The notes under the pieces were generated by a model that worked only from the letters and a program-made list of their open reading frames with translations, did no database searches and was not told where the DNA came from. From RUG695 sp050943135 (lineage in GTDB: Bacteria > Planctomycetota > Planctomycetia > Pirellulales > Thermoguttaceae), in assembly GCA_050943135.1 (NCBI GenBank), contig JBMNOP010000006.1, forward strand, positions 124,001 to 188,000: a stretch of DNA of 64,000 bases. Reading direction: 5' to 3'. The translations under genes and the position numbers were made by a program. Shown here piece after piece: positions 36,761 through 45,267 of the stretch (its first letter is position 1; every line of letters starts with the position of its first letter).

Positions 36761-39433
36761 CTACTTGTTTCCAGCCTTTTCGATTTCGCGGAGGCGCCGT
36801 TGTGCCTCGAGATCTCCCTGCTCGGCGGCTTTCTGGTACCAACTTACGGCTTCGGTTATGTTTTGCTCAACGCCTTCGCCGAAGTCATGACAGGCACCCA
36901 GGAACCACTGGGCCTTGACGTCTCCCTGCTCGGCGGCTTTTCGGCACCATTCTATGGCTTCGGTTATGTCTTGCTCAACGCCCTCGCAGAAGTCGTGCCA
37001 GGCTCCCCGGAGCTGTTGTGACTCGATGTCTCCCCGCTCGGCGCACCATTTCACGGCTTTTCGGAACCATTTTACAGCTTCGGCCTTGTCTTGCTCAACT
37101 CCTTCGCCGAAGTAATAACAAGAACCGACCCGCCAGTGCGTCTCGGGAATTCCCGGCTCCGCGGCTTTTCGGTACCATTTCACGGCTTCGGCCTTATTTT
37201 GCTCGACTCCCTCGCCATTGTAGTAATAATGGCCGAGTTGCCATTGTGCCACGACGAGACCCTGCTCGGCGGCTTTTTGGCACCATTTTACGGCTTCGAA
37301 CTTGTTTTGCTCGACTCCTTCGCCGCGGTGATAACAAGATGCAAGAACCCACTGTCCCAAGGCGTCTCCTTGCTCGGCAGCTTTTCGGTACCATTTTGCG
37401 GCTTCGGTCAGGTTTTTCTTAACTCCCCAACCTTCGGCATAATGAGCACCGAGTTGCCACTGTGCTCCGGCGTATCCCTGTTCTGCGGCTTTTCGCCACC
37501 ATTTCACGGCTTGGGCCTCGTTGGGATCAACCCTTTCACTGTCGCCACCATAAGCGCTCTGGCGCCATTGCGTCTCGACATCCCCCTGCTCGGCGGATTT
37601 TCGGAGCCAGTTTACGCCCTCGGTCTTGTTTTGCTCAACACCCAAGCCGAAGTAATAACAATTAACAAGTCGCCATTGTCCCTCGGCGTTCCCCTGCTCG
37701 GCGGATTTTCGGAACCAATTTACGCCTTCGGTTATGTTTTGCTCAACGCCTTCGCCAAAGTAATAACAATCACCGAGCCGCCATTGTCCCTCGGCGTCCC
37801 CCTGCCCGGCTGATTTTCGGAACCAGTGTGCGGCTTCGGTTTCGTTGCGCTCAACGCCCTCGCCGTTGTAATAACAATCACCGAGCCGCCATTGTCCCTC
37901 GGCGTCTCCCTGCTCGGCGGATTTTCGGAACCAATTTGCGGCTTTGGTCTCGTTGGACTCAACTCCTTCGTCGTCGAAATAACCATCATTGAGTCGCCGT
38001 TGTGCCTCAGCGTCCCCCTGCCCGGCGGCCTTTAGGTACCATTTTACGGCTTCGAACTTGTTTTGAGCAGCGCCCTCACCGTGCTCATAACAAGCCCCCA
38101 GGAGCACTTGTGCCTTGGCGTATCCCTGTTCAGCGGCTGTCCGGTACCATTTTGCGGCTTCGGCCCTGTTTTGAGCAACTCCCTCGCCAAAGTAATAACA
38201 ATCACCGAGTCGCTGCTGTGCCTCAGCGTCCCCCTGCCCCGCGGCTTTTCGGTACCAATTTGCGGCTTCGACTTTGTTTTGATCAACGCCCTCGCCGAAG
38301 TAATAACAACCACCGAGTATCCGTTGTGCCAAGGCGACTCCCCACTCCGCGGCTTTTCGGTACCAATTTGCGGCTTCGGCCTTGTTTTGATCAACGCCCT
38401 CGCCGAAGTAATAACAATCACCGAGTCGCTGCTGTGCCTCGGCGTCCCCCTGCTCGGCGGCTTTTCGGTACCATTTTGCGGCTTCGGCCCTGTTTTGATC
38501 AACGCCCTCACCGACGTAATAACAAGCACCGAGTCGCACTTGTGCAAGGGCGAGCCCCTGTTCTGCGGCTTTTCGGAACCAATTTACGGCTTCGATCGCG
38601 TTGCGTTCAACACCCTCGCCGACGTGATAACAAACACCAAGTCGCCATTGTGCCAAGACGTTTCCCTGCTCGGCGGCTTTTCGAAACCAATTTACGGCTT
38701 CGGTCTTGTTTTGATCAACGCCGTTGCCAAGGTCATAACAATCACCGAGTCGCTGTTGTGCCTCGGCGTCCCCCTGCTCCGCGGCTTTTCGGTACCATTT
38801 TACGCCTTCGGTCGCACTTCGCTCAACTCCATCGCCTATGTGATAACAACGACCGAGTCGCACTTGTGCCTCGACATCCCCCTGCTCGGCAGCTTTTCGG
38901 AGCCAATTTACGGCTTCGATCGCGTTGCGCTCAACACCCTCGCCGACGTGATAACAAACACCGAGTCGCACTTGTGAAAAGGCGATTCCCTGTTCTGCGG
39001 CTTTTCGGTACCAATTTACGGCTTCGGGTTCGCTGCGCTCGACGCCCTCGCCGTTGTAATAACAACGCCCGAGTTGCACTTGTGCCAAGGCGTATCCCTG
39101 TGCCGCAGCTTTTCGGCACCAATTTGCAGCTTCGGTTTTGTTTTGCTCAACACCCTCGCCGAAATAATAACACAAACCCAGGAAGTATTGTCCCCTGGCA
39201 TTTCCTTGCTCGGCGGCTTTTCGAAACCAACTTACGGCTTCGGTCTCGCTGCGCTCAACGCCTTCGCCGTTGTGATAACAACGACCGAGTTGCACTTGTG
39301 CCTCGACATCTCCCGCTTCGGCAGCCGCACGAACCGCTTCGATCGACTCCGCCACCCCCTCGTCTGCAATGACGCACCCCAAGAGGGAGGCGAGGACCAC
39401 CACGCCCATCACCGTCAAATGTCGAATATTCAT
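36761..39433 (-). CDS. Sel1-repeat lipoprotein with about 23 repeats
   Basis: 890 aa. The start at 39433 follows an AAAGGA site; the longer frame to 39475 lacks one. The signal peptide ends in a lipobox-like LLGC (Cys20), so lipid anchoring is likely. From about residue 35 to the C-terminus it is an unbroken array of 36-aa Sel1 repeats (consensus EAVxWYRKAAEQGDAEAQxRLGxCYYxGEGVEQNKT), about 23 full units, many nearly identical in DNA as well (108-bp period). One unit (GGDSERVDPNEAQ) is diverged, and another near the C-terminus carries a short insertion (KAVKWCAERG). Sel1/TPR-like solenoids mediate protein-protein contacts; the ligand is unknown. No operon partner; a second Sel1 gene lies at 59016. 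Confidence 0.92.
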   Translation of the reverse strand: MNIRHLTVMGVVVLASLLGCVIADEGVAESIEAVRAAAEAGDVEAQVQLGRCYHNGEGVERSETEAVSWFRKAAEQGNARGQYFLGLCYYFGEGVEQNKTEAANWCRKAAAQGYALAQVQLGRCYYNGEGVERSEPEAVNWYRKAAEQGIAFSQVRLGVCYHVGEGVERNAIEAVNWLRKAAEQGDVEAQVRLGRCYHIGDGVERSATEGVKWYRKAAEQGDAEAQQRLGDCYDLGNGVDQNKTEAVNWFRKAAEQGNVLAQWRLGVCYHVGEGVERNAIEAVNWFRKAAEQGLALAQVRLGACYYVGEGVDQNRAEAAKWYRKAAEQGDAEAQQRLGDCYYFGEGVDQNKAEAANWYRKAAEWGVALAQRILGGCYYFGEGVDQNKVEAANWYRKAAGQGDAEAQQRLGDCYYFGEGVAQNRAEAAKWYRTAAEQGYAKAQVLLGACYEHGEGAAQNKFEAVKWYLKAAGQGDAEAQRRLNDGYFDDEGVESNETKAANWFRKSAEQGDAEGQWRLGDCYYNGEGVERNETEAAHWFRKSAGQGDAEGQWRLGDCYYFGEGVEQNITEGVNWFRKSAEQGNAEGQWRLVNCYYFGLGVEQNKTEGVNWLRKSAEQGDVETQWRQSAYGGDSERVDPNEAQAVKWWRKAAEQGYAGAQWQLGAHYAEGWGVKKNLTEAAKWYRKAAEQGDALGQWVLASCYHRGEGVEQNKFEAVKWCQKAAEQGLVVAQWQLGHYYYNGEGVEQNKAEAVKWYRKAAEPGIPETHWRVGSCYYFGEGVEQDKAEAVKWFRKAVKWCAERGDIESQQLRGAWHDFCEGVEQDITEAIEWCRKAAEQGDVKAQWFLGACHDFGEGVEQNITEAVSWYQKAAEQGDLEAQRRLREIEKAGNK

Positions 39434-39829
39434 GGTCTTTTCCTTTCGTTCATGTTTGGTCAGACACTTGTTCAATACCGTTTTCCTCCGGTCGAAAAAG
39501 CGCCGGAGTATTCACCGACCTGACCGGCCTTGCGGGCAGCTTTGCCTGTACGAGGCAGGCTGGGAGAAGATTGAAGATTGCCGCCCTGGCAGGACGGAAC
39601 TTCACATGCCTACGCGCTGCCCTCCTTTCAAGGCATCATTGGCCATCATCCGTTGATATCCAACAGGACCGCGTTGATCAACGACGACCGTCCAATCCCC
39701 CGATTTCAGACGGTTCCGGGCTTTCGAGCGGTTCGATGAACGGCACGCCGCCCGGCCATTGGTGATCCCACCAGGACGGTTTGGCGCGCCCGTCGGCACG
39801 GGCATACTCGGTCCCCAACGGGGAGTTGT

Positions 39830-39960
39830 CGTTTCTCTGCGCCTTTTCGGAACCAATTTACGGCTTTGCATATATTTTGCGCGACCCCGTCGCCAAATTC
39901 ATAACAAACACCGAGTGACGCTCGCGTTTCGACGTTTCCAGCCCCGGCGGCCTCATGAAC
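39830..39960 (-). pseudogene. Sel1 repeat relic
   Basis: Minus-strand translation gives ASLGVCYEFGDGVAQN followed by ICKAVNWFRKGAE, one clear Sel1 unit closely similar in DNA to units of the intact gene 400 bases away, then loss of the pattern. There is no start codon. Likely left over from duplication or contraction of the array. Confidence 0.6.
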
Positions 39961-40626
39961 CTTTTATTGTCGCTGATCTTTACATATGCAAAGTTTGTTT
40001 GACAAACCGGCAATACTATTACCCTGCCCCTACCTTGTTATATCCCACCACCCCGCATGTTGCAATCAAACCATTGAGAAAGCAGATTGATTTTTAAAAA
40101 ATACTTGGAATTGGTTTCATCCCTGTCTGCGCATTCCAAAGAATCTGAATCACACTCCCCTGAACAACCGGTAGTTTTCAAGGTGTTTGAACCAATGTCG
40201 CTTCACTTTTTCCTGTAACCCCTCGAAACATTCATGGTATTGCCCTTCGGCATAGACAGCCAATCCCTCGCCGATATGGGATGGTCGCCGTGGGGGAGAT
40301 GCCCGAGCGAGCCGACGAGGGGGCGATGGGCCGCAAGAATCGTTGCCGCAGTCGTCATCGGGAGATTCGCTTGAATTCTCTTGCACCAATCGAAAGTCTC
40401 GGTTGATGAGGGGTGGTTTATGGCCATGATACGGGGTTAAGGTCTTTTTTGTCTTTTTTCGGGCTTCTGAGGCGCCGTAAAATCATGGTAATTATTGGGA
40501 AGCCCGGCAACCGACCCTTACAAGAATCATCGCCCCTGCCGCGCGAAATCTTTCGGCATAACCGTTAAAAATACCGCGGACGGAAAGGTTTCTCGCGGGA
40601 ATCAAAACATTCGAATGTCGCAAAAC

Positions 40627-40654
40627 TTGCGAAAAGCCGAGAGAGTAATATAAT
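40627..40654 (+). promoter_or_regulatory. Promoter of the TPR protein gene
   Basis: -35 TTGCGA (40627-40632), 16-base spacer, -10 TATAAT (40649-40654), about 88 bases before the ATG. Confidence 0.6.
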
Positions 40655-40741
40655 TAATCAATAGGATGTTGTAGGGTTCCGGTCGGTGGTTTTTTTCGGA
40701 CGCGCTGCGGAAGGCGGTCTGGTTTGGCGTAAGGAAAACCG

Positions 40742-41581
40742 ATGATGAAGAAATGCGTTTTCTTGGTCCTCGCGACTCTTGGGATTTACGGGTTTTTCGT
40801 TGGGGCGCTCCGTGCGCAAACTCCGCAAGCCGATGAGCTCTACGCCCGCGGTCTTTACCTCTTTTTCAACGACCGATATGCTGAGGCGGAACCGCTTTTC
40901 CGGCAAGGCGCCGAGCTCGCCCCCGAAAATCCGGCCCTGTTCTACTTTTTAGGCCTCTCGCAAGGACGGCTCGGCGAATCCGATGAGGCGCACCGGTCAT
41001 TTACCAAGGGGGCCGAAGCGGAACTGACCCCGCGCGGTCGGCTGGTCGATGTTTCCGGCCATCTGCGCCGGATCCAAGGGAATGAACGACTGGCGCTCGA
41101 AGATATCCGTCGCGAGGTCCATCGTGCCGCGCAAGAGAGAGAGCGTCGGCTTAACGAGGCAATCTACGGCAACGAACTTCTGCAACAACGCCGTCGTCTG
41201 ACCGCGAGCCTTGCGTCGGGAAAGGCGGCCGCGCCTCCGGCGATTCCTTCCGGCAACCTTCCTTCGGTCCCGCCGATTCGCCCGCTGCTCACGACCGAGA
41301 TCAACGGTTACATTTCCGAAGAATTGGCTAATGCCGATAGAGAAGGCTTCATCAATCTCCAAAAGCACGAACGGCTCGACGAAAGCGGGAACGTCATTAA
41401 GGTCGAATATCTGTCGACCGAAGCGCAAAAGCGCGCCGAACGACGCCGAACAATTGCCGAAGAGCGCAGAATCGCCAGAGAGACTTTCGTTGATATTTTC
41501 GATATCGAGAATACCTCTTCCGATAGCACTGTATTCGGCGGTGAAAAGGCTGCCGACACCCCCGCCAATCCGAGAAAATAA
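40742..41581 (+). CDS. Exported TPR-containing protein
   Basis: 279 aa. A signal peptide (MMKKCVFLVLATLGIYGFFVGALRAQ) suggests export. Two tetratricopeptide-like units follow (DELYARGLYLFFNDRYAEAEPLF and ENPALFYFLGLSQGRLGESDEA), then a charged helical region (about 120-150), a Pro/Ala linker and an Arg/Glu-rich helix (AQKRAERRRTIAEERRIARE). The start follows AAGGAAAAC. No enzymatic motif; a scaffold role is inferred. The zinc-type binding protein starts 127 bases downstream. Confidence 0.8.
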   Translation: MMKKCVFLVLATLGIYGFFVGALRAQTPQADELYARGLYLFFNDRYAEAEPLFRQGAELAPENPALFYFLGLSQGRLGESDEAHRSFTKGAEAELTPRGRLVDVSGHLRRIQGNERLALEDIRREVHRAAQERERRLNEAIYGNELLQQRRRLTASLASGKAAAPPAIPSGNLPSVPPIRPLLTTEINGYISEELANADREGFINLQKHERLDESGNVIKVEYLSTEAQKRAERRRTIAEERRIARETFVDIFDIENTSSDSTVFGGEKAADTPANPRK

Positions 41582-41708
41582 AGAGGGCGAGGATGAACAA
41601 CTGCTCCCCTGTGCAGACAACGGCGTAGACGGGCGTCGGGGAAATACCTCGGCGCCCTTCCTTTCCCTGTCGGGGCGGTCTCGACCTCTTGTAATGAGAG
41701 AATTTCCC

Positions 41709-42638
41709 ATGGAAGAAGTGATGGTACGAACGACAGCAAAAGGGCGAGTCTGTGGGGTTCTTTTTTTCGCTTTGACCCTTTCCCTCTTTGGGGAATCCCT
41801 CGGATGCCGCCGGGAAGTGTCCGCGCCCTACAACGGATTTTCGGTATTGGTCACGGTTCAGCCGATCGCCGGGCTGGTTCGTGCCGTCGGCGGCGACACT
41901 TGCCACGTCGTGGTTTTGGTTCCCCCCGGAAAGGAACCCGAAACCTTTATGCCAACTCCTTCGGAAATGAAGGAAATCACCCGCTGCGGCATTTTTTTCC
42001 GGGTCGGGCTGCCCGCCGAAGAGTCGCTCGCCCACCGTCTTCGAAGCCTGAATCCAAGCCTGCGTGTGGTCGATCTGAATCGAGACCTGCCGATCGTCCC
42101 TGAACCCCTTGAGGAGAACAACGAGCAGGAGGGGCCGGACGATTCCGATGAACACTGCCATGGAGTCGATCCCCATGTTTGGATGAGTCCTTCGAACTTA
42201 ATCGTGATGGCCAAAAGGGTGGAGGAGACCCTTTCGGAAACGATTCCGGAAAATGCCGACCTTTATCGGGTAGAGGGGACCCGGTTTCGGGAAACCGCCG
42301 AAAAACTCCGGCACGAGACGGCCGAGCGGCTCAGCGGGCTTTCCGAACGGACTCTCTACGTTTTCCATCCGGCCTACGGCCATTACTGTGCGGAATTCGG
42401 TCTCCGGCAGATGGCGGTCGAAGCGGGGGGAAAAGCGCCCAAATCGAAAGATTTCGTCCGGTTGATCCAGCGACTGCGTGAAGAAAAAGCTCAAAAGATC
42501 TTCGTTCAACCCCAGTTTAGTCGAACATCGGTCGATAAGATTTCCGAGGCCCTCCACCTGAACATCGAGGTTCATTCCCCACTGGAAGAGGATCCTTTGG
42601 AAAATATTCGAACATTAACCGACGCGCTTTTGCGCTGA
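41709..42638 (+). CDS. ZnuA/TroA-type metal ABC transporter substrate-binding lipoprotein
   Basis: 309 aa from ATG 41709; ATG 41721, preceded by GGAAGAAG, is an equally good start. Lipobox SLGC in …GESLGCRREV. Cluster A-I binding protein: TVQPIAGLVRAVGGD, a His/Asp-rich loop ending DPHVWMSP, and FHPAYGHYCAEFGL with the third ligand His. Odd: in the first ligand loop, where family members have PH(D/T)Y, this protein has PETF, so Glu replaces the first metal His. No ABC ATPase or permease gene is adjacent, so it is an orphan binding protein, probably for Zn or Mn. A short hairpin (ACGCGCT/AGCGCGT) overlaps the stop codon. Confidence 0.85.
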   Translation: MEEVMVRTTAKGRVCGVLFFALTLSLFGESLGCRREVSAPYNGFSVLVTVQPIAGLVRAVGGDTCHVVVLVPPGKEPETFMPTPSEMKEITRCGIFFRVGLPAEESLAHRLRSLNPSLRVVDLNRDLPIVPEPLEENNEQEGPDDSDEHCHGVDPHVWMSPSNLIVMAKRVEETLSETIPENADLYRVEGTRFRETAEKLRHETAERLSGLSERTLYVFHPAYGHYCAEFGLRQMAVEAGGKAPKSKDFVRLIQRLREEKAQKIFVQPQFSRTSVDKISEALHLNIEVHSPLEEDPLENIRTLTDALLR

Positions 42639-42673
42639 GCGCGTACCCCCCTCGAAAAATTTTTCTGTTTTAT

Positions 42674-42679
42674 TATAAT
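42674..42679 (+). promoter_or_regulatory. Candidate -10 element of the small lipoprotein gene
   Basis: TATAAT followed by GGG, about 160 bases before the ATG at 42838; no matching -35 hexamer at the usual distance. Confidence 0.35.
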
Positions 42680-42837
42680 GGGACGAACGAACGGGGCCCG
42701 AAATTACGTATTCATTGTTGCTGTTCGGGGCACCGCTTCTGTCGGCGCTCAGGGGCTGCATACGGCCTTGTCTGTTGGACGCGGCCGTGGGTTCAGGCTC
42801 TAAAGCCATCATTGCATCGATTTTTTGGGAGAAGAAA

Positions 42838-43212
42838 ATGAAATTTCATCGTGTTATGGTCTTCAGTACGGCATTGGTGGCCGGGCTTCTTCTTTTCGCG
42901 GGGTGCCAAAAGAAAGAGGTCATTGAAGTGAATGACGGCGAGACCACTGCTATCCAGGAACCCGAAAACGAAATCGAAGAAGTCATCGATCTCGAAGAGA
43001 TCCTCGTTGTCGACGTTCCCGAGGTCACCGACGATGCCACGACGGGTGGCGAAGGCTTTATTGGCGCCACGACAGGTGACGATTTTATGTTCGACGGCGC
43101 GACGACCGGCGGGGATTCAGAAGCGATCGACATCGACGTGATCGAAGACGAAGAAGCGGCAAGCACTTCGTCGGTCTCCTCTGTTCCGCCCGCTTTTTTT
43201 TTTGACATCTGA
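42838..43212 (+). CDS. Small acidic lipoprotein (anchor half of a probable split cytochrome)
   Basis: 124 aa. ATG 42838 follows GGAGAAG. Signal peptide with lipobox FAGC, then a very acidic, low-complexity stalk with three ATTG(G/D) units (DATTGGEGFIG, ATTGDDFMFDG, ATTGGDSEAID), ending in a Ser/Pro stretch and FFFDI. The last codons are encoded by a run of ten T (43194-43203). A one-base contraction of this run would join the frame directly to the next ORF (…PPAFFLTSEIS…), giving one membrane-anchored haem protein. As it stands the gene stops 10 bases inside the neighbour. Confidence 0.75.
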   Translation: MKFHRVMVFSTALVAGLLLFAGCQKKEVIEVNDGETTAIQEPENEIEEVIDLEEILVVDVPEVTDDATTGGEGFIGATTGDDFMFDGATTGGDSEAIDIDVIEDEEAASTSSVSSVPPAFFFDI

Positions 43213-43939
43213 AATCTCCCCCGCCTATGCGGCCGAAGGAAAGGGGAAGCTCCCTCCGATGGCCGACATGGAAAGTCAGTTCACGAAGTTTTCCGCAAAA
43301 CTCGATCGTGACCTCGATGACCTTTCCATGGGCGGAGATTTCGATGATGCGGCGGGAAACCTGCGGCGTGACGCCAACGTGCTGCTTCTCCTGGCAATTG
43401 CCATCGGCCGGTCCGATGAGTCGGGAACCCTCAAGCCGGCTGCCCCGGCTCTTCTGCGTGAAGCGAAGGCTCTACTTGAGGCCGCCGATGCCAAGACTGC
43501 TGCCGAGGCCGTCAAGGCTATTCAGAACATTGTCGCCGCTCCCGAGGCATCGGAGGGAGAGGTTGATTGGGAAAATACGGTTCAGCTCGCTCCGCTGATG
43601 GCAAAGGTCGTTCCCTCCCTGACGACCGAAATCAAACGCCTGAGTAAAAATGAAAAGACTCTCCTCCGATCGCGTAACGCAAAAAACGTGGCCGGTAATG
43701 CCGCAGCCCTGGCGGTCGTTGCTGCCGGCAGTCGTTTGAGTGTTGCCGAAACGAACGCGCCGGACCAAGAAGCCCTCTGGAAAGAATGTTGCGACGAGTT
43801 TTGTGTGTTGAGTCTCAATGTTAACGAGGCGGCTCATGCCATGGGCAACGGGGGAGCGTTTGACGATTACACCGTCGCGCTTCAAGAGCTGGAAGAAACG
43901 TGTAACACGTGTCACGAAAAATTCAGCGTCGTGCAGTAA
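43202..43939 (+). CDS. Cytochrome c'-like protein, probably the continuation of the preceding lipoprotein
   Basis: Helical protein of up to 245 aa with a C-terminal haem-attachment motif CNTCH (about residues 236-240), the position and context of class II cytochromes c' (…LEETCNTCHEKF). It has no signal peptide of its own, although c-type haem is attached outside the cytoplasm. The only start for the full frame is a TTG inside the T10 run; ATG 43259, behind AAGGGGAAG, is an internal alternative. These facts suggest the frame belongs to the lipoprotein upstream, split by a frameshift, slippage or sequencing error. Citrate synthase follows after 32 bases. Confidence 0.75.
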   Translation: MTSEISPAYAAEGKGKLPPMADMESQFTKFSAKLDRDLDDLSMGGDFDDAAGNLRRDANVLLLLAIAIGRSDESGTLKPAAPALLREAKALLEAADAKTAAEAVKAIQNIVAAPEASEGEVDWENTVQLAPLMAKVVPSLTTEIKRLSKNEKTLLRSRNAKNVAGNAAALAVVAAGSRLSVAETNAPDQEALWKECCDEFCVLSLNVNEAAHAMGNGGAFDDYTVALQELEETCNTCHEKFSVVQ

Positions 43940-43971
43940 AGAATTTGAACGATTGATTAAGGAGTCGAAGC

Positions 43972-45267
43972 ATGTCCATCGATAAAGCAAAACTCATTTA
44001 CGGGAACGAAGAAATCGAGCTTCCCGTCTACGAGGGGACAGCCGGCGATCATGCGATTGATATTACCTCCCTCTACGCCAAACACGGTCTGATCACCTAC
44101 GATCCCTCGCTCGGGAACACAGGGATCTGTCAGAGTAGCGTCACCTTCATTGACGGCGATAAAGGTATTCTCCGTTACCGCGGAATTCCGATTGAGCAGT
44201 TCGACCGCCCGAAACCGAATTTTATCGAGGTCGCCTGGATGCTGATCTTTGGGCGCCTTCCCGACAAGGCGGAACTGGAGCTTTTCCGCCAGACACTGAC
44301 CAATCACGAACTCCTTCACGAAGGGCTTCGGAACCAGTTTCAGTTTTTGCCGGCCCAAGCTCCCCCGATGGCGATCCTCTCGTCCATGATCAGCATGATG
44401 GCGTGTTACTGCGACGAACTCCTTTCTCCCGAAGACGAACCGGTCTTCCTCGAAGGGGCCGCGCGCCTGATCAGCAAAATTCGGACGATCGCCGCCTTGA
44501 CCTACCGGCGGGCGATGGGGCTTCCGGTCATCTACCCCAATCCGGAGCTTTCGTATTGCAGCAATTTCCTGCATATGATGTTCTCGCTCCCTTACAAGCA
44601 GTACGAAATCAAACCTGAAATCGTCAACGCGTTAAACCTTGTCCTCATCCTGCATGCCGATCACGAGCAGAACTGTTCAACCAGTGCCGTGCGTGTGGTC
44701 TGTTCGTCCCGCGCCAACCTGTTTGCCTCGGTTTCTGCCGGAGTCAATGCACTCTGGGGGCCACTTCACGGCGGGGCCAATGTCAAGGTCATGGAAATGC
44801 TCGAGGGCATCCACCGAGGAAATCTCAGTCCGGCCGGCTGTATCGAAGCCGCGAAAGACAAAAACAACCCTTTCCGTCTTTTCGGGTTTGGTCATCGGGT
44901 TTACCGCAATTACGATCCCCGAGCCAAAATCCTCAAGATGGCGTACGAACGGGTCTGCAAGGTTCAGAAGATCAACGATCCGCTTCTTGACATTGCCCGC
45001 GAACTTGAAGTGACCGCCCTGGAAGACGACTACTTCATCGAACGGAAACTTTACCCGAACGTCGATTTCTATAGCGGGATCCTCTTGCGTGCGATCGGGA
45101 TTCCGACCAATATGTTCACGGTGATGTTCGCGATCGGGCGCCTGCCGGGCTGGATTGCCCAATGGAAGGAACAGCATGAAAATCCCGACGTGAAAATCAT
45201 TCGTCCACGTCAACTCTATACCGGGAATCCCGAAACCGACTACGTTGAAATTTCCGAGCGAAGGTGA
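43972..45267 (+). CDS. gltA: Citrate synthase
   Basis: 431 aa. It condenses oxaloacetate with acetyl-CoA, the entry step of the TCA cycle. Start ATG 43972 follows AAGGAG. Conserved parts: DPSLGNTGICQSSVTFIDGD, the catalytic region LHADHEQNCSTSAVR, GPLHGGANVKVMEML, the second catalytic His in FGFGHRVYRNYDPRA, and the active-site Asp in YPNVDFYSGILLRA. This is the hexameric (type II) bacterial form with an N-terminal β-domain. Its 3' end overlaps the next gene by 23 bases if that gene starts at TTG. Confidence 0.97.
   Translation: MSIDKAKLIYGNEEIELPVYEGTAGDHAIDITSLYAKHGLITYDPSLGNTGICQSSVTFIDGDKGILRYRGIPIEQFDRPKPNFIEVAWMLIFGRLPDKAELELFRQTLTNHELLHEGLRNQFQFLPAQAPPMAILSSMISMMACYCDELLSPEDEPVFLEGAARLISKIRTIAALTYRRAMGLPVIYPNPELSYCSNFLHMMFSLPYKQYEIKPEIVNALNLVLILHADHEQNCSTSAVRVVCSSRANLFASVSAGVNALWGPLHGGANVKVMEMLEGIHRGNLSPAGCIEAAKDKNNPFRLFGFGHRVYRNYDPRAKILKMAYERVCKVQKINDPLLDIARELEVTALEDDYFIERKLYPNVDFYSGILLRAIGIPTNMFTVMFAIGRLPGWIAQWKEQHENPDVKIIRPRQLYTGNPETDYVEISERR

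Larger units (their letters stand above)
39434..40741. other. 1.3-kb stretch with gene relics and an AT-rich part
   Basis: No intact gene. Contents: a Sel1 relic on the minus strand (39830-39960) whose continuation, after a frame change, reads RADGRAKPSWWDHQWPGG; an AT-rich part at about 39965-40110; two minus-strand frames at 40150-40427 that look like halves of one broken, unrecognised gene; and the promoter of the TPR gene at 40627-40654. Confidence 0.55.

Noticed and set aside
38002..39372. 456-aa plus-strand Arg/Pro-rich frame
   Set aside because: Antisense shadow of the Sel1 repeats; the periodicity is inherited from the real gene.
36761..39433. Regular 108-bp repeats that could suggest a CRISPR array or satellite
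   Set aside because: The repeats are protein-coding Sel1 units in one frame, with no spacer/repeat alternation and no cas genes.
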